Part shown: positions 1 through 10,277 of the stretch, piece after piece | Layout of the letters: every line of letters begins with the position of its first letter | How positions within the stretch are numbered: position 1 is the first letter of the stretch | Assembly (NCBI GenBank): GCA_001898825.1 | Contig: MKVK01000008.1 | Location: 135,008-199,007, forward strand | Direction of reading: 5' to 3' | DNA: 64,000 bases | Origin: Magnetospirillum sp. 64-120 | GTDB taxonomy: Bacteria; Pseudomonadota; Alphaproteobacteria; Rhodospirillales; Magnetospirillaceae | Program-made: the position numbers and the translations under genes | Notes under the pieces: model-generated | The model's input: the letters and a program-made list of their open reading frames with translations, nothing else | What the model was told of the DNA's origin: nothing | Databases searched by the model: none

Positions 1-1227
1 CTGACCCGGAACGGCGGGTCGGGCTCGTTCGACATTTTCTGGAGCGGGCTGTGGAAGCTGACCACGGCGGCGGCCATTCCCTATCGCACCGGCCAATACG
101 CCGACAGTCCGCGCGGCTTCGGCTTCGTCACCATCGGCGCCAACGTGGACGACTTCCACCGCGCCGCCACCGAATCCAAGCAGGCGGCGGAAAGGGTGGT
201 GGCCGCCCATGACAGCGCGCTGCAAGAACAGCTGGAAGCGGTGCTGACCCTGATCGGCGACCAGCTTCACACCATGACCCGGCAGTTGACCTTGTCCACC
301 ACCTTGATGGTGGCGCTGGTGATCGTCGTCGCCATTTGGATGGCGTCGCTCTTGACCCGGCGCATCACCACCGTGGTTCAGGGTATCCGCCGCTTCGAGG
401 ACGGCGACATGGCCTATCGTCTTCCGGTGCAAAGCAGCGACGAGATGGGCGCCTTGGCCGATTCCTTCAACGACATGGCCGACCGGGTGGGTGAATCCTT
501 CCAGCGGGCCGACGAGGCGCGCAGCCGTGCCGAGGAAGCCAGCCGCATGAAAAGCGAGTTCCTGGCGTCCATGAGCCATGAATTGCGCACGCCGCTGAAC
601 GGTATCATCGGTTTCGCCGAGATGCTGAAGGACGAAGTCGAGGACGCGGATTCCCGCGAGAACGCCGAAATCATCGAAAAAAGCGGACGCCACCTGCTGG
701 AATTGCTGAATGCCGTCCTTGACGTGGCCAAGATCGAGGCCGGCGCCATGACGTTGAGCCGCGAAAAGGTGGAAATCGCCCCGCTTCTGCGCGAAGTGGC
801 GGCCATCCATCAGCCTTTGGCGGTCAGCAAGGGGCTGGAATTCACCGTCGAACTGGACCCGGCTTTGCCGGCCGTGGTCACCGCCGACCCGGTGCGGGTG
901 CGTCAGGTGCTGCACAACCTGTTGTCCAACGCCGTCAAGTTCACCGCCAGCGGCTCGGTGCGGCTGCGGGTCCAGCATGAAAATGCCGACATCGTCCTGC
1001 GGGTCGAGGATACCGGGCCGGGAATCCCCCTTGAATTGCAGGGCAAGATTTTTGAAAAATTCCATCAGGGCGACGCTTTCCTGACGCGCGCGCATGGCGG
1101 CACCGGCCTGGGCCTGACCCTGGCCCGCCATCTGGTGGACCTGATGGGAGGAACGATGACCTTGGAATCGACCGTCGGCCAAGGCAGCCGCTTCGCCTTC
1201 ACCCTGCCGGTGGAGCCGTTGGCATGA
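1..1227 (+). CDS. Sensor histidine kinase, 5' end outside window
   Basis: The frame is open from base 1, so the start lies upstream; 408 codons are visible. A short periplasmic remnant leads into one membrane segment (about bases 295-357), a HAMP linker (about 358-520), a HisKA domain with the motif SHELRTP (phospho-accepting His codon at 577), and a HATPase_c domain with N-box HNLLSNAVKFT, DTGPGIP and GGTGLGLTLA. It should autophosphorylate and pass phosphate to a receiver. It has no receiver of its own; one follows as a separate gene overlapping its stop by 4 bases, so the two are probably translationally coupled. The signal sensed is not visible. Confidence 0.93.
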   Translation: MTRNGGSGSFDIFWSGLWKLTTAAAIPYRTGQYADSPRGFGFVTIGANVDDFHRAATESKQAAERVVAAHDSALQEQLEAVLTLIGDQLHTMTRQLTLSTTLMVALVIVVAIWMASLLTRRITTVVQGIRRFEDGDMAYRLPVQSSDEMGALADSFNDMADRVGESFQRADEARSRAEEASRMKSEFLASMSHELRTPLNGIIGFAEMLKDEVEDADSRENAEIIEKSGRHLLELLNAVLDVAKIEAGAMTLSREKVEIAPLLREVAAIHQPLAVSKGLEFTVELDPALPAVVTADPVRVRQVLHNLLSNAVKFTASGSVRLRVQHENADIVLRVEDTGPGIPLELQGKIFEKFHQGDAFLTRAHGGTGLGLTLARHLVDLMGGTMTLESTVGQGSRFAFTLPVEPLA

Positions 1228-1601
1228 GCGGGCAGAAGCACGCTTTGGTCGTCGACGACAACGACGTCAACCGGCTGCTGGCCGAACGGCTGCTGGCCAA
1301 GCTGGGCTGGCGGGTGGACACCGCCGAGGATGGGCTGGCCGCCTTGGCCTGGATGCGGACCCAATGCGCCGATCTGGTGCTTTTGGACATTTCCATGCCG
1401 GGGATGAGCGGCGACGAGGTCTGCCGCGCCGCCCGCGCCGAAAGCCTGTGCGCCGGATCCAAGCTGGTGGCCTATACCGCCCATGCCATGCCGGAAGAAA
1501 AGGCGCAGTTCCTGGCGGCCGGCTTCGACGGCATCCTGACCAAACCCATTTCCAAATCCCATATGGTTGATTTGCTGATCAGCCTGGGGTTGGACCGATG
1601 A
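1224..1601 (+). CDS. Single-domain response regulator (receiver only)
   Basis: 125 residues, CheY-like receiver and nothing else. The acidic pair DD (11-12), phospho-acceptor Asp55 in LLDISMPG, the Thr in YTAHA and the Lys in TKPIS are all present, so it should be phosphorylatable. The ATGA overlap with the kinase upstream makes that kinase the likely donor. It ends in a 4-base overlap with the Cache-like gene. With no output domain it is probably an intermediate in a phosphorelay that also uses the HPt protein encoded at 2474. Confidence 0.92.
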   Translation: MSGQKHALVVDDNDVNRLLAERLLAKLGWRVDTAEDGLAALAWMRTQCADLVLLDISMPGMSGDEVCRAARAESLCAGSKLVAYTAHAMPEEKAQFLAAGFDGILTKPISKSHMVDLLISLGLDR

Positions 1602-2050
1602 TCGCCCGCCTGCTTGCCCTGCTGGTCCTGATCGTGCCGCTGACGGCGACGGCGGCCGACCGGCCAAATCCCATCCAGGTGCGCGAGATCACCCTGAAGG
1701 CCGCGGCGTATCTGAGCGAGCACGGCGTCGAGGACGCCCGCAAGGCGTTTCATGCCCAGGGCGATTTCCGCTTTGGCGAAATCTATGTCAACGTCATCGA
1801 CCTGAACGGCGCCTGGGTGGTCTATCCGCCGGCGCCCAAGAACGAAGGCAAGTCGGTTCTGAACGTCACCGACAGCGACGGCAAGCTGCTGGTCAAGGAA
1901 ATCATCAAGGTGGCCGAGGAACAGGGCGAAGGCTGGGTGGAATATCGTTGGCTCAACCCCGCCTCCAACCATATCGAGCCCAAGCTGACTTTCGTCAAAC
2001 GCGTGCCCGGCAAGGACTTGATAGCCTATGTCGGCCTGTATCGCCCCTAA
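1598..2050 (+). CDS. Secreted single Cache-like sensor protein
   Basis: 150 residues beginning with a signal peptide (hydrophobic LLALLVLIVPLTATAA, cleavage after about 20). The mature part resembles a small periplasmic Cache (sCache) domain: a helix, then a beta sheet with VNVIDLNGAWVVYPP and WVEYRW, as in ligand-binding extracytoplasmic sensors. There is no second membrane segment or kinase domain, so it is a stand-alone periplasmic protein. Its position between two receiver genes, with 4-base overlap upstream, suggests that it feeds ligand information to the kinase at 1-1227. Family assignment is by pattern only. Confidence 0.7.
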   Translation: MIARLLALLVLIVPLTATAADRPNPIQVREITLKAAAYLSEHGVEDARKAFHAQGDFRFGEIYVNVIDLNGAWVVYPPAPKNEGKSVLNVTDSDGKLLVKEIIKVAEEQGEGWVEYRWLNPASNHIEPKLTFVKRVPGKDLIAYVGLYRP

Positions 2051-2060
2051 GGAACCCATC

Positions 2061-2474
2061 ATGAGCGAAATGTTGGAACAAGCCATTTCCGCCGCCATCG
2101 CCGACAAGCTGGTGCTGGTGGTCGAAGACACCTCGTCTTCCCGTATCCTGGTCTCGGGCCTGGTCCGCGGCCTTGGCGCCCATCGGGTGGTGTCGGCCAC
2201 CGACGGCAAGGACGCCCTGGCCAAGACCATCGACAAGGCCCTGGTGCCCGACATCGTGTTGTGCGACTGGGTCATGCCCAACATGGACGGGCTGGAATTG
2301 CTGACCCGCATCAAGGCCGACCACGGAAGCGTCAAGTTCATCATGATGACGGTGAAGACCGAGGCCGAGGCGGTGATCATGGCCCGTCAGCACGGCGTTG
2401 ACGGCTATGTGGCCAAGCCTTTCACTCGCGACAGCCTGATGGCGTCCTTGGCCAAGGTGTTGGGCGTTTCCTGA
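2061..2474 (+). CDS. Single-domain response regulator (CheY-like)
   Basis: I chose the ATG at 2061 because TAAGGAA precedes it at good spacing; an in-frame ATG at 2028 lies inside the upstream gene. 137 residues: a short N-terminal helix, then a receiver with VVEDTSSSR, phospho-acceptor Asp69 in VLCDWVMPNMDG, a Thr in MMTVK and Lys in AKPF. No output domain. It is the second receiver of the cluster and probably the terminal one, taking phosphate from the HPt whose start overlaps its stop by one base. Confidence 0.9.
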   Translation: MSEMLEQAISAAIADKLVLVVEDTSSSRILVSGLVRGLGAHRVVSATDGKDALAKTIDKALVPDIVLCDWVMPNMDGLELLTRIKADHGSVKFIMMTVKTEAEAVIMARQHGVDGYVAKPFTRDSLMASLAKVLGVS

Positions 2475-2863
2475 TGGCCGACTGGCGTCTGGCCCCGGTG
2501 GTGGATGGCGCGGTCACCGACCAGTTGCGCCGGGACCTGGACGAAGACGATTTCGTCCTGGTTCACCACGCCTTGGCCGACGACATCCGGGGCCGCATGG
2601 CCGAGTTGGCGGCGGCCCTGGCCCGGGACGATTCCGAGACGGCGCGCCGGGCCATCCATTCCCTGAAGGGGGCGGCGCTGAACCTGGGGCATCTTCGTTT
2701 GGGCCTGTTGTGCAGCCATCTGAACGACCGCGCCCTGGCCGCCGATTGGCCGACGGTCCGGGCCGCCCGGGACGACCTGGCCGCTGTCTGCCAGTTGTCC
2801 CTGGCCGCCCTGGGGCACGCGGGCCTTGCCTTTGGTGGGGATTCGTCTATAGTCCGCCGCTAG
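2474..2863 (+). CDS. HPt phosphotransfer protein
   Basis: 129 residues, mostly helical, with the HPt signature HSLKGAALNLG; His62 is the predicted phosphorylated residue. Stop and start overlap as TGATG with the receiver upstream. Together with the kinase and two free receivers it completes a His-Asp-His-Asp relay spread over separate proteins. A strong terminator follows at 2916, closing the transcription unit before rimP. Confidence 0.87.
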   Translation: MADWRLAPVVDGAVTDQLRRDLDEDDFVLVHHALADDIRGRMAELAAALARDDSETARRAIHSLKGAALNLGHLRLGLLCSHLNDRALAADWPTVRAARDDLAAVCQLSLAALGHAGLAFGGDSSIVRR

Positions 2864-2915
2864 ACACATTCTTGCTCCCCGGCCAAGAAGCTTAGCTGGA
2901 GGTTGGGATCGCAGG

Positions 2916-2944
2916 GTGGGCCATTGGCCCACTTTTTGTTTTTT
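2916..2944 (+). terminator. Rho-independent terminator before rimP
   Basis: A perfect 7-bp stem GTGGGCC / GGCCCAC with a 3-base loop is followed by TTTTTGTTTTTT. It ends the phosphorelay operon. Since it lies only 35 bases before rimP it could also act as an attenuator in a rimP leader if a promoter exists upstream. Confidence 0.88.
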
Positions 2945-2978
2945 CTAGGGACCGCTTTGGTCACGAGGCTTTTCGGGA

Positions 2979-3497
2979 ATGGAACTTCATCAGCGTTTGG
3001 AAGCATTGTTCGGCCCCACCTTGGAGTCCATGGGATACGAGATGGTGCGGGTGATGTTCCAGGGCCGGACGCGCCCGACGCTCCAGGTGATGGCCGAACG
3101 CAAGGACGGCCGTCCCATGACGGTGGACGACTGTGCCGACATCAGCCGCTCCTTGTCGGCGCTGCTGGATGTGGAAGATCCCATCCAGGGTGCTTACGCC
3201 CTGGAAATCAGCTCGCCGGGCATCGACCGGCCGCTGACCCGTGGCAAGGATTTCGAGACCTGGGCCGGTTTCGAGGTAAAGCTGGAAGCGCTGGTCGGCG
3301 TCGATGGACGCAAGCGCTTCCGCGGCAAGCTTCTGGGGCTGGAGGCCGAGGCGGTTCGCCTGCTTGCCGACGGCCAGGAAGTCCAGGTGCCGCTTTCCGA
3401 CATCAAAAGCGCCAAGCTGGTGCTGACCGATGAATTGATCGCCGCCGTCACCCGGGAGCAGGAAGACCCGGGCGCGGACCAACAGGGAAACGAATAG
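2979..3497 (+). CDS. rimP: Ribosome maturation factor RimP
   Basis: 172 residues. The N-terminal alpha/beta domain with MGYEMVRV, the central YALEISSPGIDRPL motif typical of RimP, and the C-terminal SH3-like beta domain are all present. RimP acts in 30S subunit maturation. It is the first gene of the classic rimP-nusA-infB cluster and is separated from nusA by zero bases (TAG followed by ATG). The preceding ribosome binding site is weak. Confidence 0.95.
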   Translation: MELHQRLEALFGPTLESMGYEMVRVMFQGRTRPTLQVMAERKDGRPMTVDDCADISRSLSALLDVEDPIQGAYALEISSPGIDRPLTRGKDFETWAGFEVKLEALVGVDGRKRFRGKLLGLEAEAVRLLADGQEVQVPLSDIKSAKLVLTDELIAAVTREQEDPGADQQGNE

Positions 3498-5003
<1,506 letters not shown>

Positions 5004-5018
5004 GTCCTGGACCAGGAC

Positions 5019-5615
5019 ATGGAAGACGACGAAGACCTGCGGAAAGGACCGAACCGGCGTTGCATCGTCACCGGCTCGGTTCTTCCCAAAGAGCAATTGC
5101 TGCGGTTTGTCGTCGGGCCTGATAATATGGTCGTTCCCGACGTGGACGGCCGGCTTCCCGGACGGGGAATCTGGTTGTCGCCAGGGCGGGATGTGGTAAA
5201 TACGGCAGTGACCAAGCGATTGTTCGCCAAGGCGGCGCGTCGCGCAGTGTCGGCGCCGGATGATCTGGCGGGTCTGATCGAACGGATTTTGCACCGCCGT
5301 TGTCTGGATGCCCTGGCTTTGGCCCGGCGCGCCGGACAAGCGGTGGCCGGCTTCGAGAAGGTCAAGGCCGAGCTGAAGTCCGGCCGTGTCGCCGTGCTGG
5401 TGCAGGCCAGCGATGCCGCCCCTGACGGGCGGGACAAGTTGAAGGCGTTGGCTCCCGGCGCCGTCGTGGTCGATCTGTTCGACGCGGCAGAATTGGGGGC
5501 GGTGTTCGGCCGCGACCACGCGGTTCATGCCTGTGTCGCCCCTGGCGGGTTGGCCCGCCGGTTGACGGCAGAAGCGGCCCTGCTGGGTGGTTTCCGTCAG
5601 GATCGAACGCCATGA
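5019..5615 (+). CDS. YlxR domain fused to L7Ae-like RNA-binding domain
   Basis: 198 residues. The N-terminal part is a YlxR/DUF448 domain (RRCIVTGSVLPKEQLLRFVV and GRGIWLSPGRD). The C-terminal part (about 95-190) resembles the L7Ae/L30e fold of YlxQ (LDALALARRAGQAVAGFEKV). In many Gram-positive bacteria these are two genes, ylxR and ylxQ, between nusA and infB; here they are one protein, as is usual in alphaproteobacteria. Probable RNA-binding protein of the translation operon. An intercistronic hairpin (GCTTGGGC/GCCCAAGC, 5633-5653) separates it from infB. Confidence 0.88.
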   Translation: MEDDEDLRKGPNRRCIVTGSVLPKEQLLRFVVGPDNMVVPDVDGRLPGRGIWLSPGRDVVNTAVTKRLFAKAARRAVSAPDDLAGLIERILHRRCLDALALARRAGQAVAGFEKVKAELKSGRVAVLVQASDAAPDGRDKLKALAPGAVVVDLFDAAELGAVFGRDHAVHACVAPGGLARRLTAEAALLGGFRQDRTP

Positions 5616-5681
5616 AATGAATGAATCCCATGGCTTGGGCACCCGGCCCAAGCCTCGTCGTGAAAGAGTGAAGTCGGTTAC

Positions 5682-8342
5682 ATGAGCGATTCCAAGGATC
5701 AAGAGCGCAAGACCCCGCTGAAGCTGTCCTCTCCGGGCAAGCTTGAGCTGAAGAAGACCGTCGAGACCGGCCAGGTCCGGCAAAGCTTCTCGCATGGACG
5801 CTCGAAGGTGGTGACCGTCGAAGTGCGTAAGAAGCGCACCTTCGCCCCCGGTGCCGGTGGCGCCATGCACGAAGTGCGTGACGAAGCCCATGGCGCCGCC
5901 GAGGCCGAATTGGCCAAGGCGGTGGCGGTGGTCGAAGCCGCTCAGCAGGCCGCCAGCGCCCACGACCTGACCAACAACGAAAAGGCCGCCCGCGCCAAGG
6001 CGCTGGAAGTCGCCATGAAGGCCGAGGCCGAAGCCCGCGCCCGCGCCGAGGAAGAAGCGGTCCGCCGCGCCGCGGAAGAGGAAGAGGCCCGTGAGGTCGC
6101 CGAAGCGGAAGCCGCCGAGGCCGAGGCCGCCGTGGAAGCCGAGGTTTCCGAGCCGGCGCCTGCGCCCGAACCGGTCGCCGCTCCCGTCGCTGCGGCGCCT
6201 GTGGACGTTGCTCCGGTTGTTGCTCCGGCTGCTGCTGTTGCTGCCCCCGTTGCCGGTATTCCGGCCGAGCCGCGCCAGGGTCCGCGCATGACCGCGCCGC
6301 CGCCGGCCAAGCTGGCCCCCATGCCGGGCCGTCCGGCTCCGTCCACCGGTGCCGCTCCGACCACGACGGCGGAAGAAGACGAGGAAGAGCGCGCCAAGAA
6401 GAAGGCGGCTTTGCACAAGACCCCGCCGGTCAAGCGGGTGGACCAGCGTCGCCGCACCGGCAAGCTGACCATTACCGACGCCCTGTCGGACGAGGATCGC
6501 GGCGAACGCGGCCGTTCGCTGGCTGCCGTCAAGCGCGCCCGCGAACGCGAACGCCAGAAGATGATGCAAAAGGGCGCCGAAAAGGTGGTCCGCGACGTCA
6601 TCATTCCGGAAACCATCACCGTCCAGGAACTGGCCAACCGTATGGCGGCGCGAGGTGGCGACGTCATCAAGTGCCTGATGCGCATGGGCGTGATGGCCAC
6701 CATCAACCAGACCATTGACCCCGATACCGCTGAGCTGGTGGTCGCCGAGTTCGGCCACAACGTCAAGCGCGTGTCCGAAGCCGACGTCCTTGTCGGCCTG
6801 GAGGGTGAGGTGGACGAGGACGACGTGCTGATCAGCCGTCCGCCGGTGGTCACCATCATGGGTCACGTCGACCACGGCAAGACCTCGCTGTTGGACGCTT
6901 TGCGCGCCACCGACGTGGTCTCGGGTGAAGCCGGCGGCATCACCCAGCACATCGGCGCCTATCAGGTCACCATGAAGACCGGGTCGAAGATCACCTTCAT
7001 CGACACCCCTGGCCACGAGGCGTTCACCGCCATGCGTGCCCGTGGCGCCAAGGTCACCGACATCGTGGTGCTGGTGGTTGCCGCCGACGACGGCATCATG
7101 CCGCAGACGGTGGAAGCCATCCGCCACGCCAAGGCGGCCGGCGTGCCGATCATCGTCGCCATCAACAAGATCGACAAGCCGGAAGCCAATCCGCAGCGCG
7201 TCCGCCAGGAATTGCTGCAGCACGATCTGGTCACCGAGGATCTGGGCGGCGACGTGCTGACGGTCGAAGTGTCGGCCAAGAAGCGCATGAACCTGGAAAA
7301 GCTGGAAGAAACCATCCTGCTGCAGGCCGAAATCCTCGACCTGAAGGCCAATCCCAACCGCGCCGCCCAAGGCACCGTGGTGGAAGCCAAGATGGAAAAG
7401 GGCCGCGGCCCGGTGGCTACCGTCCTGGTGCAGAAGGGTACGCTGCGGGTCGGCGACGTGTTCGTCGCCGGTGCCGAATCGGGCAAGGTGCGTGCGCTGA
7501 TCGACGACAAGGGCAACCGTCTGGAAGAAGCCGGCCCGTCGACCCCGGTGGAAGTGCTGGGCCTGGACGGCGTGCCGTCGGCCGGCGACGACATCGTGGC
7601 GGTGGAAGACGAAGCCCGCGCCCGCGAGATTTCCGGCTACCGCCAGCGTGTCGAACGCGAAGCCCGTGCCAAGGCCGGGGCGCGAGGCACTCTGGAACAG
7701 ATGTTCTCGGCCATCAAGGCGGGCGAAGCCAAGGAACTGCCGGTCGTCATCAAGGGCGACGTGCAGGGTTCGGTGGAAGCCATCATCGGCGCCTTGGAAA
7801 AGATCGGCAACGACAGCGTCAAGGTGCGCGTGCTGCACGCCGCCGTCGGCGCGCTTAACGAATCCGACATCACCCTGGCCAAGGCTTCGGGTGGTCTGCT
7901 GATCGGCTTCAATGTCCGCGCCAACCCGCAGGCCCGCGACATGGCGCGGCGTGACAACGTGGACATCCGCTATTACAGCATCATTTACGACGTCACCGAC
8001 GACGTGAAGAAGATGCTGTCGGGCATGCTGTCGCCGACGCTCAAGGAAAACTTCCTGGGCTACGCGTCCATCCGCGAAGTCTTCAACATCACCAAGGTCG
8101 GCAAGGTCGCTGGCTGCATGATCACCGAAGGCATCGTCAAGCGCGGTGCCGGCGTCCGCCTGCTGCGCGACAACGTGGTCATCCACGAAGGCCATCTGGC
8201 GCAGTTGAAGCGCTTCAAGGACGACGTCAAGGAAGTCCGCGAAGGCTATGAATGCGGCATGTCGTTCACCAATTACGAAGATATTCGTGTCGGTGACGTC
8301 ATCGAATGCTTCGAAATCGAGGAAGTGGCCGGCGTCCTGTAA
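5682..8342 (+). CDS. infB: Translation initiation factor IF-2
   Basis: 886 residues. A long charged, Ala/Pro/Glu-rich N-terminal extension (about 80-260, including an acidic coiled stretch and a Pro/Ala/Val stretch) precedes the conserved IF-2 N domain. The GTPase domain has G1 GHVDHGKTS (near residue 393), G3 DTPGHE, G4 NKID, followed by domains II, III and the C-terminal fMet-tRNA-binding domain ending with [19 protein letters not shown]. It places initiator tRNA on the 30S subunit. Ribosome binding site GAAAGAG; 33 bases separate it from rbfA. Confidence 0.97.
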   Translation: MSDSKDQERKTPLKLSSPGKLELKKTVETGQVRQSFSHGRSKVVTVEVRKKRTFAPGAGGAMHEVRDEAHGAAEAELAKAVAVVEAAQQAASAHDLTNNEKAARAKALEVAMKAEAEARARAEEEAVRRAAEEEEAREVAEAEAAEAEAAVEAEVSEPAPAPEPVAAPVAAAPVDVAPVVAPAAAVAAPVAGIPAEPRQGPRMTAPPPAKLAPMPGRPAPSTGAAPTTTAEEDEEERAKKKAALHKTPPVKRVDQRRRTGKLTITDALSDEDRGERGRSLAAVKRARERERQKMMQKGAEKVVRDVIIPETITVQELANRMAARGGDVIKCLMRMGVMATINQTIDPDTAELVVAEFGHNVKRVSEADVLVGLEGEVDEDDVLISRPPVVTIMGHVDHGKTSLLDALRATDVVSGEAGGITQHIGAYQVTMKTGSKITFIDTPGHEAFTAMRARGAKVTDIVVLVVAADDGIMPQTVEAIRHAKAAGVPIIVAINKIDKPEANPQRVRQELLQHDLVTEDLGGDVLTVEVSAKKRMNLEKLEETILLQAEILDLKANPNRAAQGTVVEAKMEKGRGPVATVLVQKGTLRVGDVFVAGAESGKVRALIDDKGNRLEEAGPSTPVEVLGLDGVPSAGDDIVAVEDEARAREISGYRQRVEREARAKAGARGTLEQMFSAIKAGEAKELPVVIKGDVQGSVEAIIGALEKIGNDSVKVRVLHAAVGALNESDITLAKASGGLLIGFNVRANPQARDMARRDNVDIRYYSIIYDVTDDVKKMLSGMLSPTLKENFLGYASIREVFNITKVGKVAGCMITEGIVKRGAGVRLLRDNVVIHEGHLAQLKRFKDDVKEVREGYECGMSFTNYEDIRVGDVIECFEIEEVAGVL

Positions 8343-8375
8343 GGGACCCGGTCGCCGCCTGCGGAGGACAAGACC

Positions 8376-8828
8376 ATGCCCAGAGGCCAAAAGCCGCCGT
8401 CGCAGCGTCAGCTGCGGGTGGGCGAGGAGCTGCGTCACATCATCGCCGCCATCATCGAGCGTGGGGATATCCGCGACCCCGATCTGGCCGGCCGCGCCAT
8501 CACCGTGACCGAGGTGCGGGTCAGCCCCGATTTGAAGAACGCCACCGTGTTCGTCGTCCCCTTGGGCGGCGGCGAGGTCGGGCCGATCCTGAAGGGGCTG
8601 AAGCGGGCACGTCCCTTCCTGCGCCACGAAGTCGCCCGTCAGGTGGATCTGCGCGTCGTCCCCGACCTGTTCTTCGAAGCCGACACCAGCTTCGACGAAG
8701 CCAGCAAGATCGACGCCCTGCTGCGTTCGCCCGAGGTCGCCCGTGACCTGGGGGCCAATGACGACGACGTCCGTCCCGGCGACTTCCGCGTCGGCGACGC
8801 CGCTGACGGCGAAGACGACGGCGAGTGA
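8376..8828 (+). CDS. rbfA: Ribosome-binding factor A
   Basis: 150 residues, KH-like fold typical of RbfA: basic N terminus (RQLRVGEELRHIIAAII), DPDLAGRAITVTEVRVSPDLKNATVFV, and HEVARQVDLRVVPDLFFEAD. An acidic tail of about 25 residues follows. It assists 16S rRNA 5' end maturation of the 30S subunit. A GGAGGA ribosome binding site precedes the ATG. truB starts six bases after its stop. Confidence 0.96.
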   Translation: MPRGQKPPSQRQLRVGEELRHIIAAIIERGDIRDPDLAGRAITVTEVRVSPDLKNATVFVVPLGGGEVGPILKGLKRARPFLRHEVARQVDLRVVPDLFFEADTSFDEASKIDALLRSPEVARDLGANDDDVRPGDFRVGDAADGEDDGE

Positions 8829-8834
8829 CGCTGT

Positions 8835-9800
8835 TTGGCCCGTAAGCGCAAAGGCATCGCCATCGACGGCTGGCTGGCCATCGACAAGCCGGTGGGCATC
8901 GGTTCCACCAACGTGGTGGCCATGGTGCGGCGCACGCTGAACGCCGCCAAGGTCGGTCATGGCGGCACCCTGGACCCGTTGGCCAGCGGCATCCTGCCCA
9001 TTGCGCTTGGTGAAGCCACCAAGACCGTGCAATGGGTGATGGACGGGGCCAAGACCTATCGTTTCACCGTCTGTTTCGGCCAGGCGCGCACCACCGACGA
9101 CCTGGAAGGCGAGGTTTGCGCCACGTCCGACGTGCGTCCCGACGCCGCCGCCATCCGCGCCGTGCTGGGGCAATTCACCGGCGCCATTTCCCAGGTTCCG
9201 CCCATCTATTCCGCCATCAAGGTGGATGGCGAGCGCGCCTATGACCTGGCCCGCGCCGGCGAAGAGGTGGAACTGAAGGCCCGCACCGTTACCATCCATC
9301 GGCTGGACTTGCTGTCCATGCCCGATGCCGACCATGCCGAGTTCGAGGTGTTGTGCGGCAAGGGCACCTATGTGCGGTCCTTGGCCCGCGACATTTCCCA
9401 AGCCCTGGGCACGGTGGGGCATGTGACGTTTTTGCGGCGCGTCGCCTGTGGTCGCTTCACCCTGGAAAACGCGATTTCCCTGGACAATTTCACCAGTCTC
9501 GGGCAACTTTCCGCCCTTCGGGCTTATCTGCTTCCGATCGAGACCGCGCTGGACGACATCCCGGCGCTGGCCCTGACGGCGGCGGAGGCTCGGCGCCTTC
9601 AATGCGGCCAAGTCCTTTCGCTATCCCGATTGGAAAGTCGCTTCCAGGTGCCGGACAACGCCTCGGACCTGGTGGTCCGGGCCATGGACGGCTCCCGGTT
9701 GGTGGCGCTGGCGTGCATCGACCGCGACGAAATCCGGTCAGTGCGCGTTCTCAATCTCCACCCAAATGAATTAGGAGAAGACGATGTCGATTACCCCTGA
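8835..9800 (+). CDS. truB: tRNA pseudouridine-55 synthase
   Basis: 321 residues. The TTG start is chosen because it lies six bases after rbfA and gives the family N terminus ([22 protein letters not shown]). The catalytic Asp sits in [19 protein letters not shown]; the KTYRF and [11 protein letters not shown] motifs are also present. It makes pseudouridine 55 in the T-loop of tRNAs. Its last 17 bases overlap rpsO, whose ribosome binding site AGGAGA therefore lies inside truB, implying coupled translation. Confidence 0.95.
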   Translation: MARKRKGIAIDGWLAIDKPVGIGSTNVVAMVRRTLNAAKVGHGGTLDPLASGILPIALGEATKTVQWVMDGAKTYRFTVCFGQARTTDDLEGEVCATSDVRPDAAAIRAVLGQFTGAISQVPPIYSAIKVDGERAYDLARAGEEVELKARTVTIHRLDLLSMPDADHAEFEVLCGKGTYVRSLARDISQALGTVGHVTFLRRVACGRFTLENAISLDNFTSLGQLSALRAYLLPIETALDDIPALALTAAEARRLQCGQVLSLSRLESRFQVPDNASDLVVRAMDGSRLVALACIDRDEIRSVRVLNLHPNELGEDDVDYP

Positions 9801-10053
9801 GCGTACCCAGGAACTGATCAAGGAATTCGGCACCAAGCCGGGCGATACCGGTTCGCCGGAAGTCCAGGTTGCCATCCTGTCCGAACGCATCCGCAACCTG
9901 ACCGAGCACATGAAGTCGCACAAGAAGGACTTCCACTCGCGTCGTGGTCTGCTGATCATGGTCGGCCAGCGTCGCCGCATGCTGGACTATGTGAAGAGCG
10001 TGAATGTCGGCCGCTACGAGCAGCTGATCTCGCGCCTGGGTCTGCGCAAGTAA
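9784..10053 (+). CDS. rpsO: 30S ribosomal protein S15
   Basis: 89 residues, the normal S15 length, with [34 protein letters not shown] and RRRMLDYVK. It binds the central domain of 16S rRNA early in 30S assembly. Strong AGGAGA ribosome binding site eight bases before ATG, inside truB. A terminator follows directly, so transcription of pnp must come from read-through or its own promoter. Confidence 0.97.
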   Translation: MSITPERTQELIKEFGTKPGDTGSPEVQVAILSERIRNLTEHMKSHKKDFHSRRGLLIMVGQRRRMLDYVKSVNVGRYEQLISRLGLRK

Positions 10054-10076
10054 TCAGGTCCGGTTCAGTCGGCGTC

Positions 10077-10126
10077 GGAGCCCCGGTCAGTCGTTGTTGA
10101 CGGTCGGGGCTCCCGTCGATTTTTTT
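10077..10126 (+). terminator. Terminator between rpsO and pnp
   Basis: A 9-bp stem GGAGCCCCG / CGGGGCTCC (10077-10085 with 10105-10113), probably extended inside by GTCA/TGAC, is followed by ATTTTTTTAT. It probably reduces read-through from rpsO into pnp. Confidence 0.88.
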
Positions 10127-10132
10127 ATATCT

Positions 10133-10194
10133 GCGTGGTGATGCCAAAGGGCATCGGGATCGGCATCCGGCGATGCCTTTCGGTCTCACCACGC
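10133..10194 (+). promoter_or_regulatory. Long pnp leader hairpin, candidate RNase III site
   Basis: Two 24-base arms (10133-10156 and 10171-10194) pair almost completely: nine perfect outer pairs GCGTGGTGA/TCACCACGC, then an imperfect inner stem closed by GGCATCG/CGATGCC, with a 14-base loop. It lies between the rpsO terminator and the pnp start. In E. coli a comparable double-stranded pnp leader is cut by RNase III and then used by PNPase to repress its own synthesis. That role here is inferred from position and structure. Confidence 0.7.
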
Positions 10195-10277
10195 AAGGGC
10201 GCTACGTCGGCCATGGGGGTCGATACGGGCGCCGCATCAGGGCAATCCGGCCCGATGCTGTCTATAAGGATAACGTG

